Below the pieces are notes generated by a model that worked only from the letters and a program-made list of their open reading frames with translations, was not told the origin of the DNA and ran no database searches. Shown here piece after piece: positions 1 to 6,513 of a DNA stretch of 11,379 nt. The DNA lies in NCBI GenBank assembly GCA_002371755.1, contig DFGM01000140.1, forward strand, positions 1 through 11,379, given 5' to 3'. A program made the translations under genes and the position numbers. Position 1 is the stretch's first letter, and each line of letters starts with the position of its first letter. The DNA is from Verrucomicrobia bacterium UBA3750. Its GTDB lineage: Bacteria; Verrucomicrobiota; Kiritimatiellia; RFP12; UBA1067.

Positions 1-29
1 GGTCATTTACCTTGTCCTTTCACCAGTTT

Positions 30-109
30 CCAAAATAGGGAATAGGTCTTTGGCGAACTACGCACAACCAATTCACAACCTATTCACTATCACCTATTCC
101 CTATTTTGG
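30..109. repeat. Inverted repeat overlapping the 3' end of ssrA
   Basis: The 19 bases at 29-47 (TCCAAAATAGGGAATAGGT) are the exact reverse complement of 92-110, separated by a 44-base loop. The right arm includes the last four bases of the mature tmRNA plus its 3' flank. Within the loop there is a degenerate tandem unit: CCTATTCACTATCA (79-92) is followed directly by CCTATTCCCTATTT. As RNA from the minus strand this would form a long AT-rich stem just after the tmRNA, but it has no T tract, so it is not a classical intrinsic terminator. It could be a small dispersed repeat, a processing stem, or the trace of an insertion event at the ssrA 3' end. Nothing else is recognisable in positions 1-106. 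Confidence 0.8.
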
Positions 110-456
110 AGGTGGGGGGAGTCGAACCCCCGTCCGGAACGGCATCACCCGAGCATCTACGCGTGTATTGCGCCATTAATCTCGGGAGGGGCACGCCGAC
201 GCACGGGCTTATCCCCAGCCAACCACTCGATTCGACACGCTGCGGCGGGCGAGCGGAGCCCCCCGCAGCGTGGCCTGCTAAATTATGCCTAGGCGCTCAG
301 CAGACATCGGCGCTTCGACATCGCGGCCGTTATTTAGGCGGCGAGACGGTAATCGTTGTTCGCAATTACTTTTTTCCCTCGTTTTTTACGTGGCCAACGA
401 GGATCCACGACGCGCAACCCGACCTCAACACATCCCGTCGAAACCGGATCACCCCC
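107..456 (-). ncRNA. ssrA: Transfer-messenger RNA (tmRNA), one-piece
   Basis: tmRNA rescues stalled ribosomes with SmpB and adds a degradation tag. The minus strand begins GGGGGTGATCCGG followed by the conserved TTTCGACGGG near the 5' end. It ends in a T-arm with a perfect 5-bp GGGGG/CCCCC stem around the loop TTCGACT (115-131). The 7-bp acceptor stem pairs 456-450 with 108-114 and has a G.U at the third pair, the alanyl-tRNA synthetase identity element; the discriminator is A at 107. The next bases are AAAT, so the CCA tail is not encoded and must be added enzymatically. The mature length is about 350 nt. A strong 10-bp hairpin (236-245 with 263-272) lies in the pseudoknot region. The tag frame follows the typical upstream stretch GTTGGCCACGTAAAAAACG. 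It is on the opposite strand to the RRM gene and has its own promoter. Confidence 0.96.
334..363 (-). other. tmRNA tag-peptide reading frame
   Basis: By alignment to the E. coli ssrA layout, the resume codon is GCG at 363-361, followed by AAC AAC GAT TAC CGT CTC GCC GCC and TAA at 336-334. With the alanine carried by tmRNA, the predicted tag is AANNDYRLAA. The C-terminal LAA is the usual signal for ClpXP-type proteases. The tag has nine codons against ten in E. coli, and Arg replaces the common Ala before LAA. Confidence 0.85.
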
Positions 457-480
457 ATCTAACGTGAGGAAACATCCAAT

Positions 481-510
481 ATTATACCATAAATGCCGTC
501 GGCTTTGCAA
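481..510 (-). promoter_or_regulatory. sigma70-type promoter of ssrA
   Basis: On the minus strand a perfect TATAAT -10 box (486-481) has a TGG extension directly upstream. A -35-like TTGCAA (510-505) lies 18 bases further up. The predicted start lies around 474, leaving a leader of roughly 18 bases before the mature tmRNA 5' end at 456, which RNase P would remove. Confidence 0.75.
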
Positions 511-572
511 TGTGAATTAAAAACGAAAAGCGAGGGCGGCATGGCGGGATTCCGGTTGGCCGAAGTTAGCAC

Positions 573-602
573 TTGACGGCAAGGGAAGGAATATGATACT
601 AT
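573..602 (+). promoter_or_regulatory. Probable promoter of the RRM protein gene
   Basis: TTGACG at 573-578 is a 5-of-6 match to the -35 consensus. The -10 is less clear: GATACT at 595-600 (16-base spacer) or TACTAT at 597-602 (18-base spacer), each matching four of six. Transcription would start about 60 bases before the ATG at 673. The interval 511-572 between this promoter and that of ssrA shows no other feature. Confidence 0.5.
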
Positions 603-672
603 ATGCGCCGCTTGGCTTCATAGGGCGGGTGCCTTGTGGCGTTCGGGCGCAATAAAAGAAGGAAAAAGAAAG

Positions 673-1011
673 ATGGAAATCTACGTAGGCAACCTCGCAT
701 ACGCTACAAACGACGAGGGCCTCAAGGCGGCGTTCGCACAATTCGGCGAAGTCACCGCCGTACGTGTAGTCACGGACCGCATGACAGGCCGCAGCAAAGG
801 GTTCGGCTTCGTCACGATGCCCGATGCAACGCAGGCGCAGGCGGCGATTGACGCGCTCAATGGCCACGAACTCGACGGTCGCACGGTGCGCGTGAACGAA
901 TCGCAGCCCAAGCCCCGCGAAGAGCGTGGCGGTTTCGGCGGCGGCCGCGGACGCGGCGGCTATGGCCGTGACAGGGGCGATCGCGGTCCCAGACGCGAGA
1001 CCCGCTGGTAA
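673..1011 (+). CDS. Small RRM-domain RNA-binding protein with Gly/Arg-rich tail
   Basis: This is a 112-residue protein with one RNA recognition motif (about residues 2-77) and a short glycine/arginine-rich tail (about 85-110). Both RNA-contacting motifs are intact: RNP2 IYVGNL at 3-8 and RNP1 KGFGFVTM at 42-49. Such single-RRM proteins occur in cyanobacteria (Rbp family) and several other bacterial groups including PVC lineages, often linked to cold response or mRNA binding; the target here is unknown. The start at 673 is preferred over an in-frame ATG at 634 because the RRM fold begins there and AAGGA (659-663) sits nine bases upstream, and the extra 13 residues do not look like RRM sequence. 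It is monocistronic, with its own promoter and a hairpin terminator just after the stop. Confidence 0.93.
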   Translation: MEIYVGNLAYATNDEGLKAAFAQFGEVTAVRVVTDRMTGRSKGFGFVTMPDATQAQAAIDALNGHELDGRTVRVNESQPKPREERGGFGGGRGRGGYGRDRGDRGPRRETRW

Positions 1012-1024
1012 ACAAAAGAGATGC

Positions 1025-1057
1025 GGCGCGGCTGAAAGAGGCCGCGCCTGTCGTTTT
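1025..1057 (+). terminator. GC-rich hairpin terminator after the RRM gene
   Basis: A perfect 8-bp stem, GGCGCGGC (1025-1032) with GCCGCGCC (1041-1048), closes an 8-base loop and begins 13 bases after the RRM stop codon. It is followed by TGTCGTTTTC, so the T run (1054-1057) is short and displaced. It is a plausible but imperfect intrinsic terminator. Confidence 0.65.
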
Positions 1058-1079
1058 CACTCCCCACCAAAACAACCCA

Positions 1080-1436
1080 ATGCAGGAAATAGACTTCTCG
1101 GACAGGTTCGACGATATCCTCGCGAAGGATGGTCGCTATGCGCCTCGTGCGTACAGCATCCTCATGGATGTCCTATGCTATCTGACGAGCGAGGCGAAGA
1201 GAGTCTCTTCCTGGGACATAATGGACGAATTCCGGGCCACCGCGTTATCGCAATACGGGGCGATGTCGTATTACGTCCTCGACGCGCTCGGAATCCATTC
1301 CACCAAAGATCTTGGAGAGATGGTGGCGAATCTCCAGGAGTTCCGCCGCATTGGCCGCGACCACCGCATTTCGCTCGAAGCGTTCGCCGCAGGATACGAC
1401 TTCAAGGAAGCGTTCCTTTCGCCCTATGCCGTCTAG
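1080..1436 (+). CDS. Minf_1886-like conserved protein of PVC bacteria
   Basis: This 118-residue protein resembles the small 'Minf_1886' family (the Verrucomicrobia/Planctomycetes-restricted conserved protein, TIGR04138), which has no established function. The match is by recognition of the pattern: an N-terminal F-x-x-I segment, YAPRAYSILMDVL-type helix, then a W-D-I-M-D-E-F segment, and a central GAMSYYVLDALGI stretch followed by an LGEMV-type helix; the family usually spans about this length. No signal peptide or membrane segment is present, so it is probably cytoplasmic. The ATG at 1080 is the only sensible start, but no Shine-Dalgarno-like sequence precedes it (the upstream bases are AC-rich), and it sits 31 bases after the RRM terminator stem. 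Its own promoter is not evident, so it may depend on read-through. Confidence 0.8.
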   Translation: MQEIDFSDRFDDILAKDGRYAPRAYSILMDVLCYLTSEAKRVSSWDIMDEFRATALSQYGAMSYYVLDALGIHSTKDLGEMVANLQEFRRIGRDHRISLEAFAAGYDFKEAFLSPYAV

Positions 1437-1493
1437 AGCCCATCACCACCCTTCCCTTCGCAAATATCAGGAAACGTTCGGACGAGTTGCGTA

Positions 1494-1522
1494 TTGAACG
1501 ACGACGCATAAAATGGTAAAAT
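1494..1522 (+). promoter_or_regulatory. Promoter of the metY-prfB-tsaB-dus operon
   Basis: TTGAAC (1494-1499) and TAAAAT (1517-1522) are separated by 17 bases, and TGG precedes the -10 box as an extended -10. The expected start is near 1529, leaving only about 20 bases of leader before metY. That is too short to hold a SAM or other riboswitch. No other promoter-like sequence is obvious up to 7386. Confidence 0.65.
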
Positions 1523-1539
1523 TTACTCTTGCAAATCCT

Positions 1540-1546
1540 AGGAGGA
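1540..1546 (+). promoter_or_regulatory. Strong ribosome binding site of metY
   Basis: AGGAGGA ends four bases before the ATG at 1551 and closely matches the anti-Shine-Dalgarno core. It is the strongest such site in the window and fixes the metY start. Confidence 0.85.
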
Positions 1547-1550
1547 ACAA

Positions 1551-2825
1551 ATGAACATAGATACATTGTGTGTGCAGGGCGGATGGCAGCCCAAATGCGG
1601 CGAGCCGAGACAGGTGCCGATCTACGCGACAACCACTTTCAAGTACGACACCACGCAGCATATGGCCGATCTTTTCGACCTCAAGGCTTCCGGCTACTTC
1701 TACACGCGCCTTGCAAACCCGACGAACGATGAAGTCGCGAAGAAGATAGCGGCTCTCGAAGGGGGCGTAGCGGCCATACTCACATCTTCCGGCCAAGCCG
1801 CATCGACCTATTCCGTCCTCAATCTCTGCGAGGCCGGCGACCATGTAGTATGCTCGGCCCAGATCTATGGCGGCACCTTCAACCTGTTCGCGGTCAGCCT
1901 CAAGAAACTCGGCATTGAATTCACTTTCGTCGATCCCGATGCGACGCCCGCCGAAATCGACAAGGCGTTCAAGCCCAACACGAAATGCGTATTCGGCGAG
2001 ACAGTGGCCAATCCCTCCGGCTGCGTGCTCGACATCGCCAAATGGGCGAAGATCGCACACAAGCACGGCGTGCCGCTTATCGTGGACAACACCTTCCCGA
2101 CGCCCATCCTTTGCAGGCCGTTCGAGTTCGGCGCGGACATCGTCACGCACGCTACGACGAAGTACATGGACGGCCACTCCTCGCAGGTGGGAGGCGTGAT
2201 TGTCGACAGCGGCAACTTCGACTGGAGCAAATACCCTGAAAGATTCGCCGGACTCGTCGAGCCCGACGCGAGCTACCACGGACTCAGCTATGTAAAGCAG
2301 TTCGGCAAGATGGCATACATCGTCAAGTGCACCGCCCATCTCATGCGCGACTTCGGCTCCATACCCTCGCCTTTCAACGCATTTCTGGTGAACCTCGGGC
2401 TCGAAAGCCTGCATCTGCGCATCCGCCGCCACGCGGAAAGCGCGCTCAAGATCGCCAAGTGGCTCAAGACGCAGAAGAAAGTGGCCTGGGTGAACTTCGC
2501 AGGGCTTCCCGACAACAAATACAACAAGCTGGTCAAAAAGCAGTTCGACGGTCCAAGCCCGTGCGGGGTGATGACATTCGGCATCAAGGGAGGACGCGAG
2601 GCCAGCATCAAGTTCATGGATTCGCTCAAGCTCATCGGCATCGTCACGCATGTCGCCGACGCCTGGAGTTGCGTGCTGCATCCCGCAAGCCACACGCATC
2701 GCCAACTCACCGACGAGCAGCTCAAGGCCGCAGGCATCCCGCCAGACCTCATCAGGTTTTCCGTGGGTCTCGAAGACCCCAAAGACCTCATTGAAGACCT
2801 CAAACAGGCCCTCAAGCAGGTGTAA
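1551..2825 (+). CDS. metY: O-acetylhomoserine aminocarboxypropyltransferase (sulfhydrylase)
   Basis: This PLP enzyme makes homocysteine (or methionine with methanethiol) from O-acetylhomoserine and sulfide in the cytoplasm, the direct-sulfhydrylation branch of methionine synthesis. The 424 residues cover the full Cys/Met-metabolism PLP fold. Visible motifs are YTRLANPT (51-58), the SSGQAA phosphate-binding segment (79-84), the VDNTF aspartate that contacts the PLP ring nitrogen (Asp179), and the Schiff-base lysine Lys204 in HATTKYMDGH. The long stretch between Lys204 and the YHGLSYVKQFG region is typical of MetY rather than cystathionine gamma-synthase or MetZ. It is the first gene of the plus-strand operon and ends five bases before prfB. 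A related homolog acting on O-succinylhomoserine cannot be fully excluded from sequence alone. Confidence 0.95.
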   Translation: MNIDTLCVQGGWQPKCGEPRQVPIYATTTFKYDTTQHMADLFDLKASGYFYTRLANPTNDEVAKKIAALEGGVAAILTSSGQAASTYSVLNLCEAGDHVVCSAQIYGGTFNLFAVSLKKLGIEFTFVDPDATPAEIDKAFKPNTKCVFGETVANPSGCVLDIAKWAKIAHKHGVPLIVDNTFPTPILCRPFEFGADIVTHATTKYMDGHSSQVGGVIVDSGNFDWSKYPERFAGLVEPDASYHGLSYVKQFGKMAYIVKCTAHLMRDFGSIPSPFNAFLVNLGLESLHLRIRRHAESALKIAKWLKTQKKVAWVNFAGLPDNKYNKLVKKQFDGPSPCGVMTFGIKGGREASIKFMDSLKLIGIVTHVADAWSCVLHPASHTHRQLTDEQLKAAGIPPDLIRFSVGLEDPKDLIEDLKQALKQV

Positions 2826-2830
2826 ACGCA

Positions 2831-3985
2831 ATGAGCGAAGAAAACAAAGAGAAACTTATAGAAGCGGAAGAAGTCCGCCAGACCATAGCCGAGCTTGAAA
2901 AGCGCGTCGGCGAAATGGCGGACTACATAAAGATAGACGAGCGCAGAGCGAAACTCGCGGCGCTGGAAGAGAAGCAGGCCGGGGCGGACTTCTGGAGCAA
3001 CCAGACTGCCGCGCGCGAAACCATCGCTGCGACAAACGCCGAGCGCGCCTATGTCGTTCCCTACGATTCGCTGCTCAAAAGCGTAGAAGACGCGAAAGTG
3101 CTTTTCGAGCTTGCCGAGATGGAAGATGGCTCCGCACAGCAATCCGCCTTCAAGGATACTCTCGCCGAATGCGCCAAGGCCGAAGAATACTTCGGCAAAC
3201 TCCGCCTTCAGTCGCTTCTCGGCGGCAAGTTCGACCAGTGCAACGTCTTCGTGAAGCTTCACGCCGGCCAGGGCGGCACGGAAGCGTGCGACTGGGTGCA
3301 GATGCTCTACCGCATGTACCAGCGGTATGCCGAAAGCCAGGGCTGGAAGGTCGAGGAATACGACCAGCAGCCCGGCGAAGAAGCAGGTCTGAAGGATGTC
3401 TACTTCCGCGTGGAAGGCCCCTACGCATTCGGCATGCTCAAGGCCGAGCGCGGTATCCACCGCCTTGTGAGAATCTCGCCGTTCGACGCCAACAAGCGCC
3501 GCCAAACGAGTTTCGCCTCGGTGGAGACCGTGGCGGAAATCAACGACGACATCGACGTGGAGATCAAGGATGAAGACCTGCGCATCGATACATACCGTTC
3601 GGGCGGCGCTGGCGGCCAGCACGTGAACAAAACCGATTCCGCCGTGCGCCTCACCCACCTCCCCACCGGAATCGTCGTGGCCTGCCAGAAGGAACGCTCG
3701 CAGCACATGAACAAAGAGAAGGCGATGAACATGCTTCGCGCCCAGCTCTACGAGTACTACGAAGACCAGAAGAAGGCGGAAATGGACCGCTTCTATGGCG
3801 CGAAGAGTGAAAACGGCTGGGGAAGCCAGATCCGCTCCTACGTGTTCTGCCCATATACGATGGTCAAAGACCTGCGCACCGAGTTCGAGACGAGCGACGT
3901 GAACGGCGTCATGGACGGTCACATCCAGGGCTTTATCGAGGCTTGGCTCCAGATGAAGGCGTCCGGCACGGCATCGGCGCGCTGA
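2831..3985 (+). CDS. prfB: Peptide chain release factor 2 (RF2)
   Basis: RF2 recognises UGA and UAA stop codons and triggers peptide release on the ribosome. The 384-residue protein has the N-terminal helical domain, the codon-recognition motif SPF at 216-218 (RF1 would carry PxT), and the catalytic GGQ at 261-263 within SGGAGGQHVNKTDSAVR. The C-terminal segment GWGSQIRSYV is also canonical. Both motifs are shifted 11 residues from E. coli RF2, consistent with a slightly longer N-terminus. The whole protein is read in a single frame: around codons 29-36, where many bacteria have an in-frame UGA and +1 frameshift, there is no UGA and no CTTTGA slip site. The start lies five bases after metY; the only SD-like bases are AGG within the metY tail, suggesting coupled translation. 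Confidence 0.96.
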   Translation: MSEENKEKLIEAEEVRQTIAELEKRVGEMADYIKIDERRAKLAALEEKQAGADFWSNQTAARETIAATNAERAYVVPYDSLLKSVEDAKVLFELAEMEDGSAQQSAFKDTLAECAKAEEYFGKLRLQSLLGGKFDQCNVFVKLHAGQGGTEACDWVQMLYRMYQRYAESQGWKVEEYDQQPGEEAGLKDVYFRVEGPYAFGMLKAERGIHRLVRISPFDANKRRQTSFASVETVAEINDDIDVEIKDEDLRIDTYRSGGAGGQHVNKTDSAVRLTHLPTGIVVACQKERSQHMNKEKAMNMLRAQLYEYYEDQKKAEMDRFYGAKSENGWGSQIRSYVFCPYTMVKDLRTEFETSDVNGVMDGHIQGFIEAWLQMKASGTASAR

Positions 3986-4012
3986 GGAGCCGCACCGCCA
4001 CACGCCAAAAGC

Positions 4013-5926
4013 ATGTACGAGAACGAAGAAGATAGATACGTGGACGAGTTTGGCGAGCGCCTCCCAATCTGGAAGCCGCTCGAGCCGGAGAATCGTCTGC
4101 GCCATAAATCCTTCGCCTCTGCAGCCAAAGCCGCCATTGACGATTTGACCACGGTCCGCGACCCATTCATGGATTCGCTCGCGGATCTTTGGGCAAGTCT
4201 CTTCCCCGGACTTCCCGTGAAGCCCGGCCATGTGGAAGATGGCACCATATTCCTTTACGTGCCCAACGCCCCCACCCTTTTCGGCATGAGGTCGAAGCTC
4301 CCGGCGATAAAAAGACGCCTTGCCGAACTTCCGGGGGCGCCGAAGAAGTGCAATGTCATCCTTCAAATAAAGAAAAGCGCATTTGCCGGCAAGATGCTAG
4401 CCATACTCGCCGCCGCATTGGCGCTTGGAGCTTCCGGCGCGACGTTTACCCGCCCCCTGGAGCGCGTCAATTCGCTAGACCCGATAATGGCGCAGGCCGT
4501 CTACGATTCCCGCGCCGTGGCGCTCTACGCGGAAACTCCCCTGGAAGTCGATTATTTCGCCCGCCCCTACCGTCTCAAGAGCGGTTTGTGCGAACTCCCG
4601 CAAGTCTCCGAGGATGGCCGCACATACGTCCTCAGGATGGTTGAAGGCGCCCCGCTGGACGCCGCGGATGTCGTGCGCGCCCTGGAACGCCTTCGCGACC
4701 CCAAAAACGTCTCGCCGGGCGGCTGGACGATGAAGGCCGTCGATACCATCGAAGCGCCAGACCCAAAGACGGTGCGTATTACACTGCGTGAGCGTCTGCA
4801 TGTCTTCCCGTGGATGCTTGCGATGGCTTATGCCGGCGTTCTGGACGAAAATGGCGAAGGCACGGGACCCTACCGTCTCAAATCGTGGCGCAAGAACCAT
4901 GAGATGGTTTTCGAGAAGCGTCCCGAGTGGCGTGGCTGGCGCGACATGCCGGGGAATCGTTTCGATACTGTCCGATATCTCGTCATAGACGATGTTTCCA
5001 CCCAGTGGCTCATGTTCCTCAAGGGAGAGGTCGATTTTCTCGGCGAGATTTCGCGCGACAATTGGGATGCAGTGGTGAATGGCGATGGCTCCATAGACCC
5101 GAAACTCGCGGCCGAGGGCGTGAAACTGATTTCCGCCCCCTCCCTGGACATACGCTACATCGGCTTCAACATGCACGACAAAGTGCTGGGCGGGAACGCG
5201 GCATTGCGCCGCGCCTTGACGTGCGCGTTCGATTTCCCGGCGTGGAAGCGTTTCCACAACGGGCGAATAGATGAAGCGAGCACGCCAGTTCCGAAAGGCG
5301 TGGATGGGCACTTGGAAGAGCCGTCCCCATACACTTTCGACCTGGAGAGGGCAAAGGCGTTCATGGTCGAGGCGGGCTACCCGGGCGGCATAGATCCGAA
5401 GACGGGGCGCAGGCTCGAACTTACGCTTTCCATCGGCCGCCCTACCCAGGATAGCCGCGAAGCAGGAGAGCTCCTCGCGAGCTTCTTCGCCAAAATAGGC
5501 GTAAAGCTCAACCTCGCATTCCATACGTGGGAAGCGTTTCTGCGGGCTGTCAACGAAGGGCGCACCCAGATGTTCATGATGGGCTGGGTGGGCGATTATC
5601 CCGACGCCGAAAACTTCCTCCAGCTCTTCTACTCCAAGAACGCGAGCCCCGGAGCCAACCATTCATGCTATTCAAGCGAGCGCTACGACCGGGCTTACGA
5701 AAGCGCCATGCGGGAAAGCGACCCCGAAAAGCGCAACGTCTTCTGGCGCGAATGCCAGCGGATCATCCGCGAGGATGCGCCTTGGATTTTCACGCACTTC
5801 CCGAAGTCCTACACTCTCGTGCGCCCGAGAGTCGGCAACTATCTCCCGAGCGCATTCCCCTACGGCGGCGAAAAGTGGTACGAGGCGTTGCCGGACACAA
5901 AGGGAAAAGCAACCAAAGAAGATTGA
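4013..5926 (+). CDS. DUF721/DciA-like domain fused to a family-5 solute-binding protein
   Basis: One uninterrupted frame of 637 residues combines two parts. Residues about 30-119 resemble DUF721, the family of the DnaB helicase-loading protein DciA (LADLW, IFLYVPNAPTLF and a basic helix before a final NVILQI strand). Residues about 126-142 form a signal-peptide-like hydrophobic core (MLAILAAALALGASG) after lysines. Residues 145-637 look like a peptide/oligopeptide-type SBP_bac_5 protein of the OppA/DppA family, with VNSLDPIMAQ, the ADVVRALERL segment, GTGPYRLKSW, a YIGFNM stretch and the C-terminal GWVGDYPDAENFLQLF block. No ABC permease or ATPase gene is nearby. If translated whole, the internal segment would be a signal anchor, with DUF721 inside and the binding domain outside. 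Alternatively the binding protein starts internally (ATG at 4394). It lies 27 bases after prfB and one base before tsaB. Confidence 0.85.
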   Translation: MYENEEDRYVDEFGERLPIWKPLEPENRLRHKSFASAAKAAIDDLTTVRDPFMDSLADLWASLFPGLPVKPGHVEDGTIFLYVPNAPTLFGMRSKLPAIKRRLAELPGAPKKCNVILQIKKSAFAGKMLAILAAALALGASGATFTRPLERVNSLDPIMAQAVYDSRAVALYAETPLEVDYFARPYRLKSGLCELPQVSEDGRTYVLRMVEGAPLDAADVVRALERLRDPKNVSPGGWTMKAVDTIEAPDPKTVRITLRERLHVFPWMLAMAYAGVLDENGEGTGPYRLKSWRKNHEMVFEKRPEWRGWRDMPGNRFDTVRYLVIDDVSTQWLMFLKGEVDFLGEISRDNWDAVVNGDGSIDPKLAAEGVKLISAPSLDIRYIGFNMHDKVLGGNAALRRALTCAFDFPAWKRFHNGRIDEASTPVPKGVDGHLEEPSPYTFDLERAKAFMVEAGYPGGIDPKTGRRLELTLSIGRPTQDSREAGELLASFFAKIGVKLNLAFHTWEAFLRAVNEGRTQMFMMGWVGDYPDAENFLQLFYSKNASPGANHSCYSSERYDRAYESAMRESDPEKRNVFWRECQRIIREDAPWIFTHFPKSYTLVRPRVGNYLPSAFPYGGEKWYEALPDTKGKATKED

Positions 5927-5927
5927 C

Positions 5928-6512
5928 ATGGCTACTCTTACAATAGACCGATCCACAAAGGATACTTCAATCGCCGTCACAGACGACAATGGCCATACCG
6001 CGGGAACCGACCTCGGCATCTGGGATGAAAGCACAGCCGGGCCGAAAGCGCCTGACGGACTGGAACGCATCGTAGTGGGCATAGGGCCGGGTTCTTTCGC
6101 GGGCATCCGCTCCGCGCTTGCCTGGGCTATCGGATACGCATTGGGGCGCAAGTGCGAAGTAAAGGGAATTATCTCGGCGGCCGCGTTTGCCGAGGAAGGG
6201 AAACGCGTGGCCGTAATCGGGGATGCGAGGCGCGGCAAACGCTGGATTGCACTTTTCGACGGCTTTTCCTGTGTCAAGGAAGTCTTTCAGGTCGACGAAG
6301 CCACTCTCGCAGCCAACATCCCAGATGGCTACAACGTCGTTTCGCCTGACGATGCGAGACTGGGCGACGAATTGCGGACGGCTTTCGGCGAAAAGTATTC
6401 CCCCGCCCCCGCACTTTCCGCGAAAGCTTTGGCTCGCGCCTGTCAGGCCAACCCCGCACTTCTCGTCGACGAACCGCTCCCCGTTTATCTCAATCCCGCC
6501 GTGCGCGATTGA
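5928..6512 (+). CDS. tsaB: tRNA threonylcarbamoyladenosine biosynthesis protein TsaB
   Basis: TsaB pairs with TsaD and TsaE to place the threonylcarbamoyl group on A37 of ANN-decoding tRNAs (t6A). The 194-residue protein has the ASKHA-type N-terminus (LTIDRSTKDTSIAV, residues 4-17) and the family signature GIGPGSFAGIRS at 51-62, followed by VIGDARRGKRW (97-107). It is shorter than the usual 220-240 residues. Between the first beta-hairpin and the GPGSF signature, the helix that normally carries the H-S-x-x-L-L-P-type sequence is missing, replaced by a short DLGIWDESTAGPKAP segment. The first strand reads IDRST where IDTST is common. The ATG at 5928 follows the upstream stop by one base; the longer upstream in-frame extension overlaps the binding-protein gene and is rejected. 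Confidence 0.9.
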   Translation: MATLTIDRSTKDTSIAVTDDNGHTAGTDLGIWDESTAGPKAPDGLERIVVGIGPGSFAGIRSALAWAIGYALGRKCEVKGIISAAAFAEEGKRVAVIGDARRGKRWIALFDGFSCVKEVFQVDEATLAANIPDGYNVVSPDDARLGDELRTAFGEKYSPAPALSAKALARACQANPALLVDEPLPVYLNPAVRD

Positions 6513-6513
6513 C

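Noticed and set aside
50..467. Short plus-strand frames over 50-467
   Set aside because: The region is explained by tmRNA on the other strand, whose acceptor stem, T-arm and tag frame all fit.
634..672. Upstream ATG extension of the RRM protein
   Set aside because: The added 13 residues have no RRM character and cover the ribosome site of the start at 673.
1475..1500. CGTTC/GAACG inverted arms ahead of metY as a possible operator
   Set aside because: The arms are only five bases and overlap the -35 region by chance-level similarity; there is no supporting repeat.
1500..1550. SAM or other methionine-responsive riboswitch before metY
   Set aside because: The promoter leaves only about 20 bases of leader, too short for any known riboswitch.
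1467..2831. 454-codon minus-strand open frame
   Set aside because: It is a full antisense shadow of metY with no family features; metY has a strong ribosome site and intact PLP motifs.
2288..4366. 692-codon open frame on the minus strand
   Set aside because: It lies opposite metY, prfB and the start of the fusion gene, all of which have clear family motifs. It gives low-complexity residues without a recognisable domain and arises from GC-rich codon phasing.
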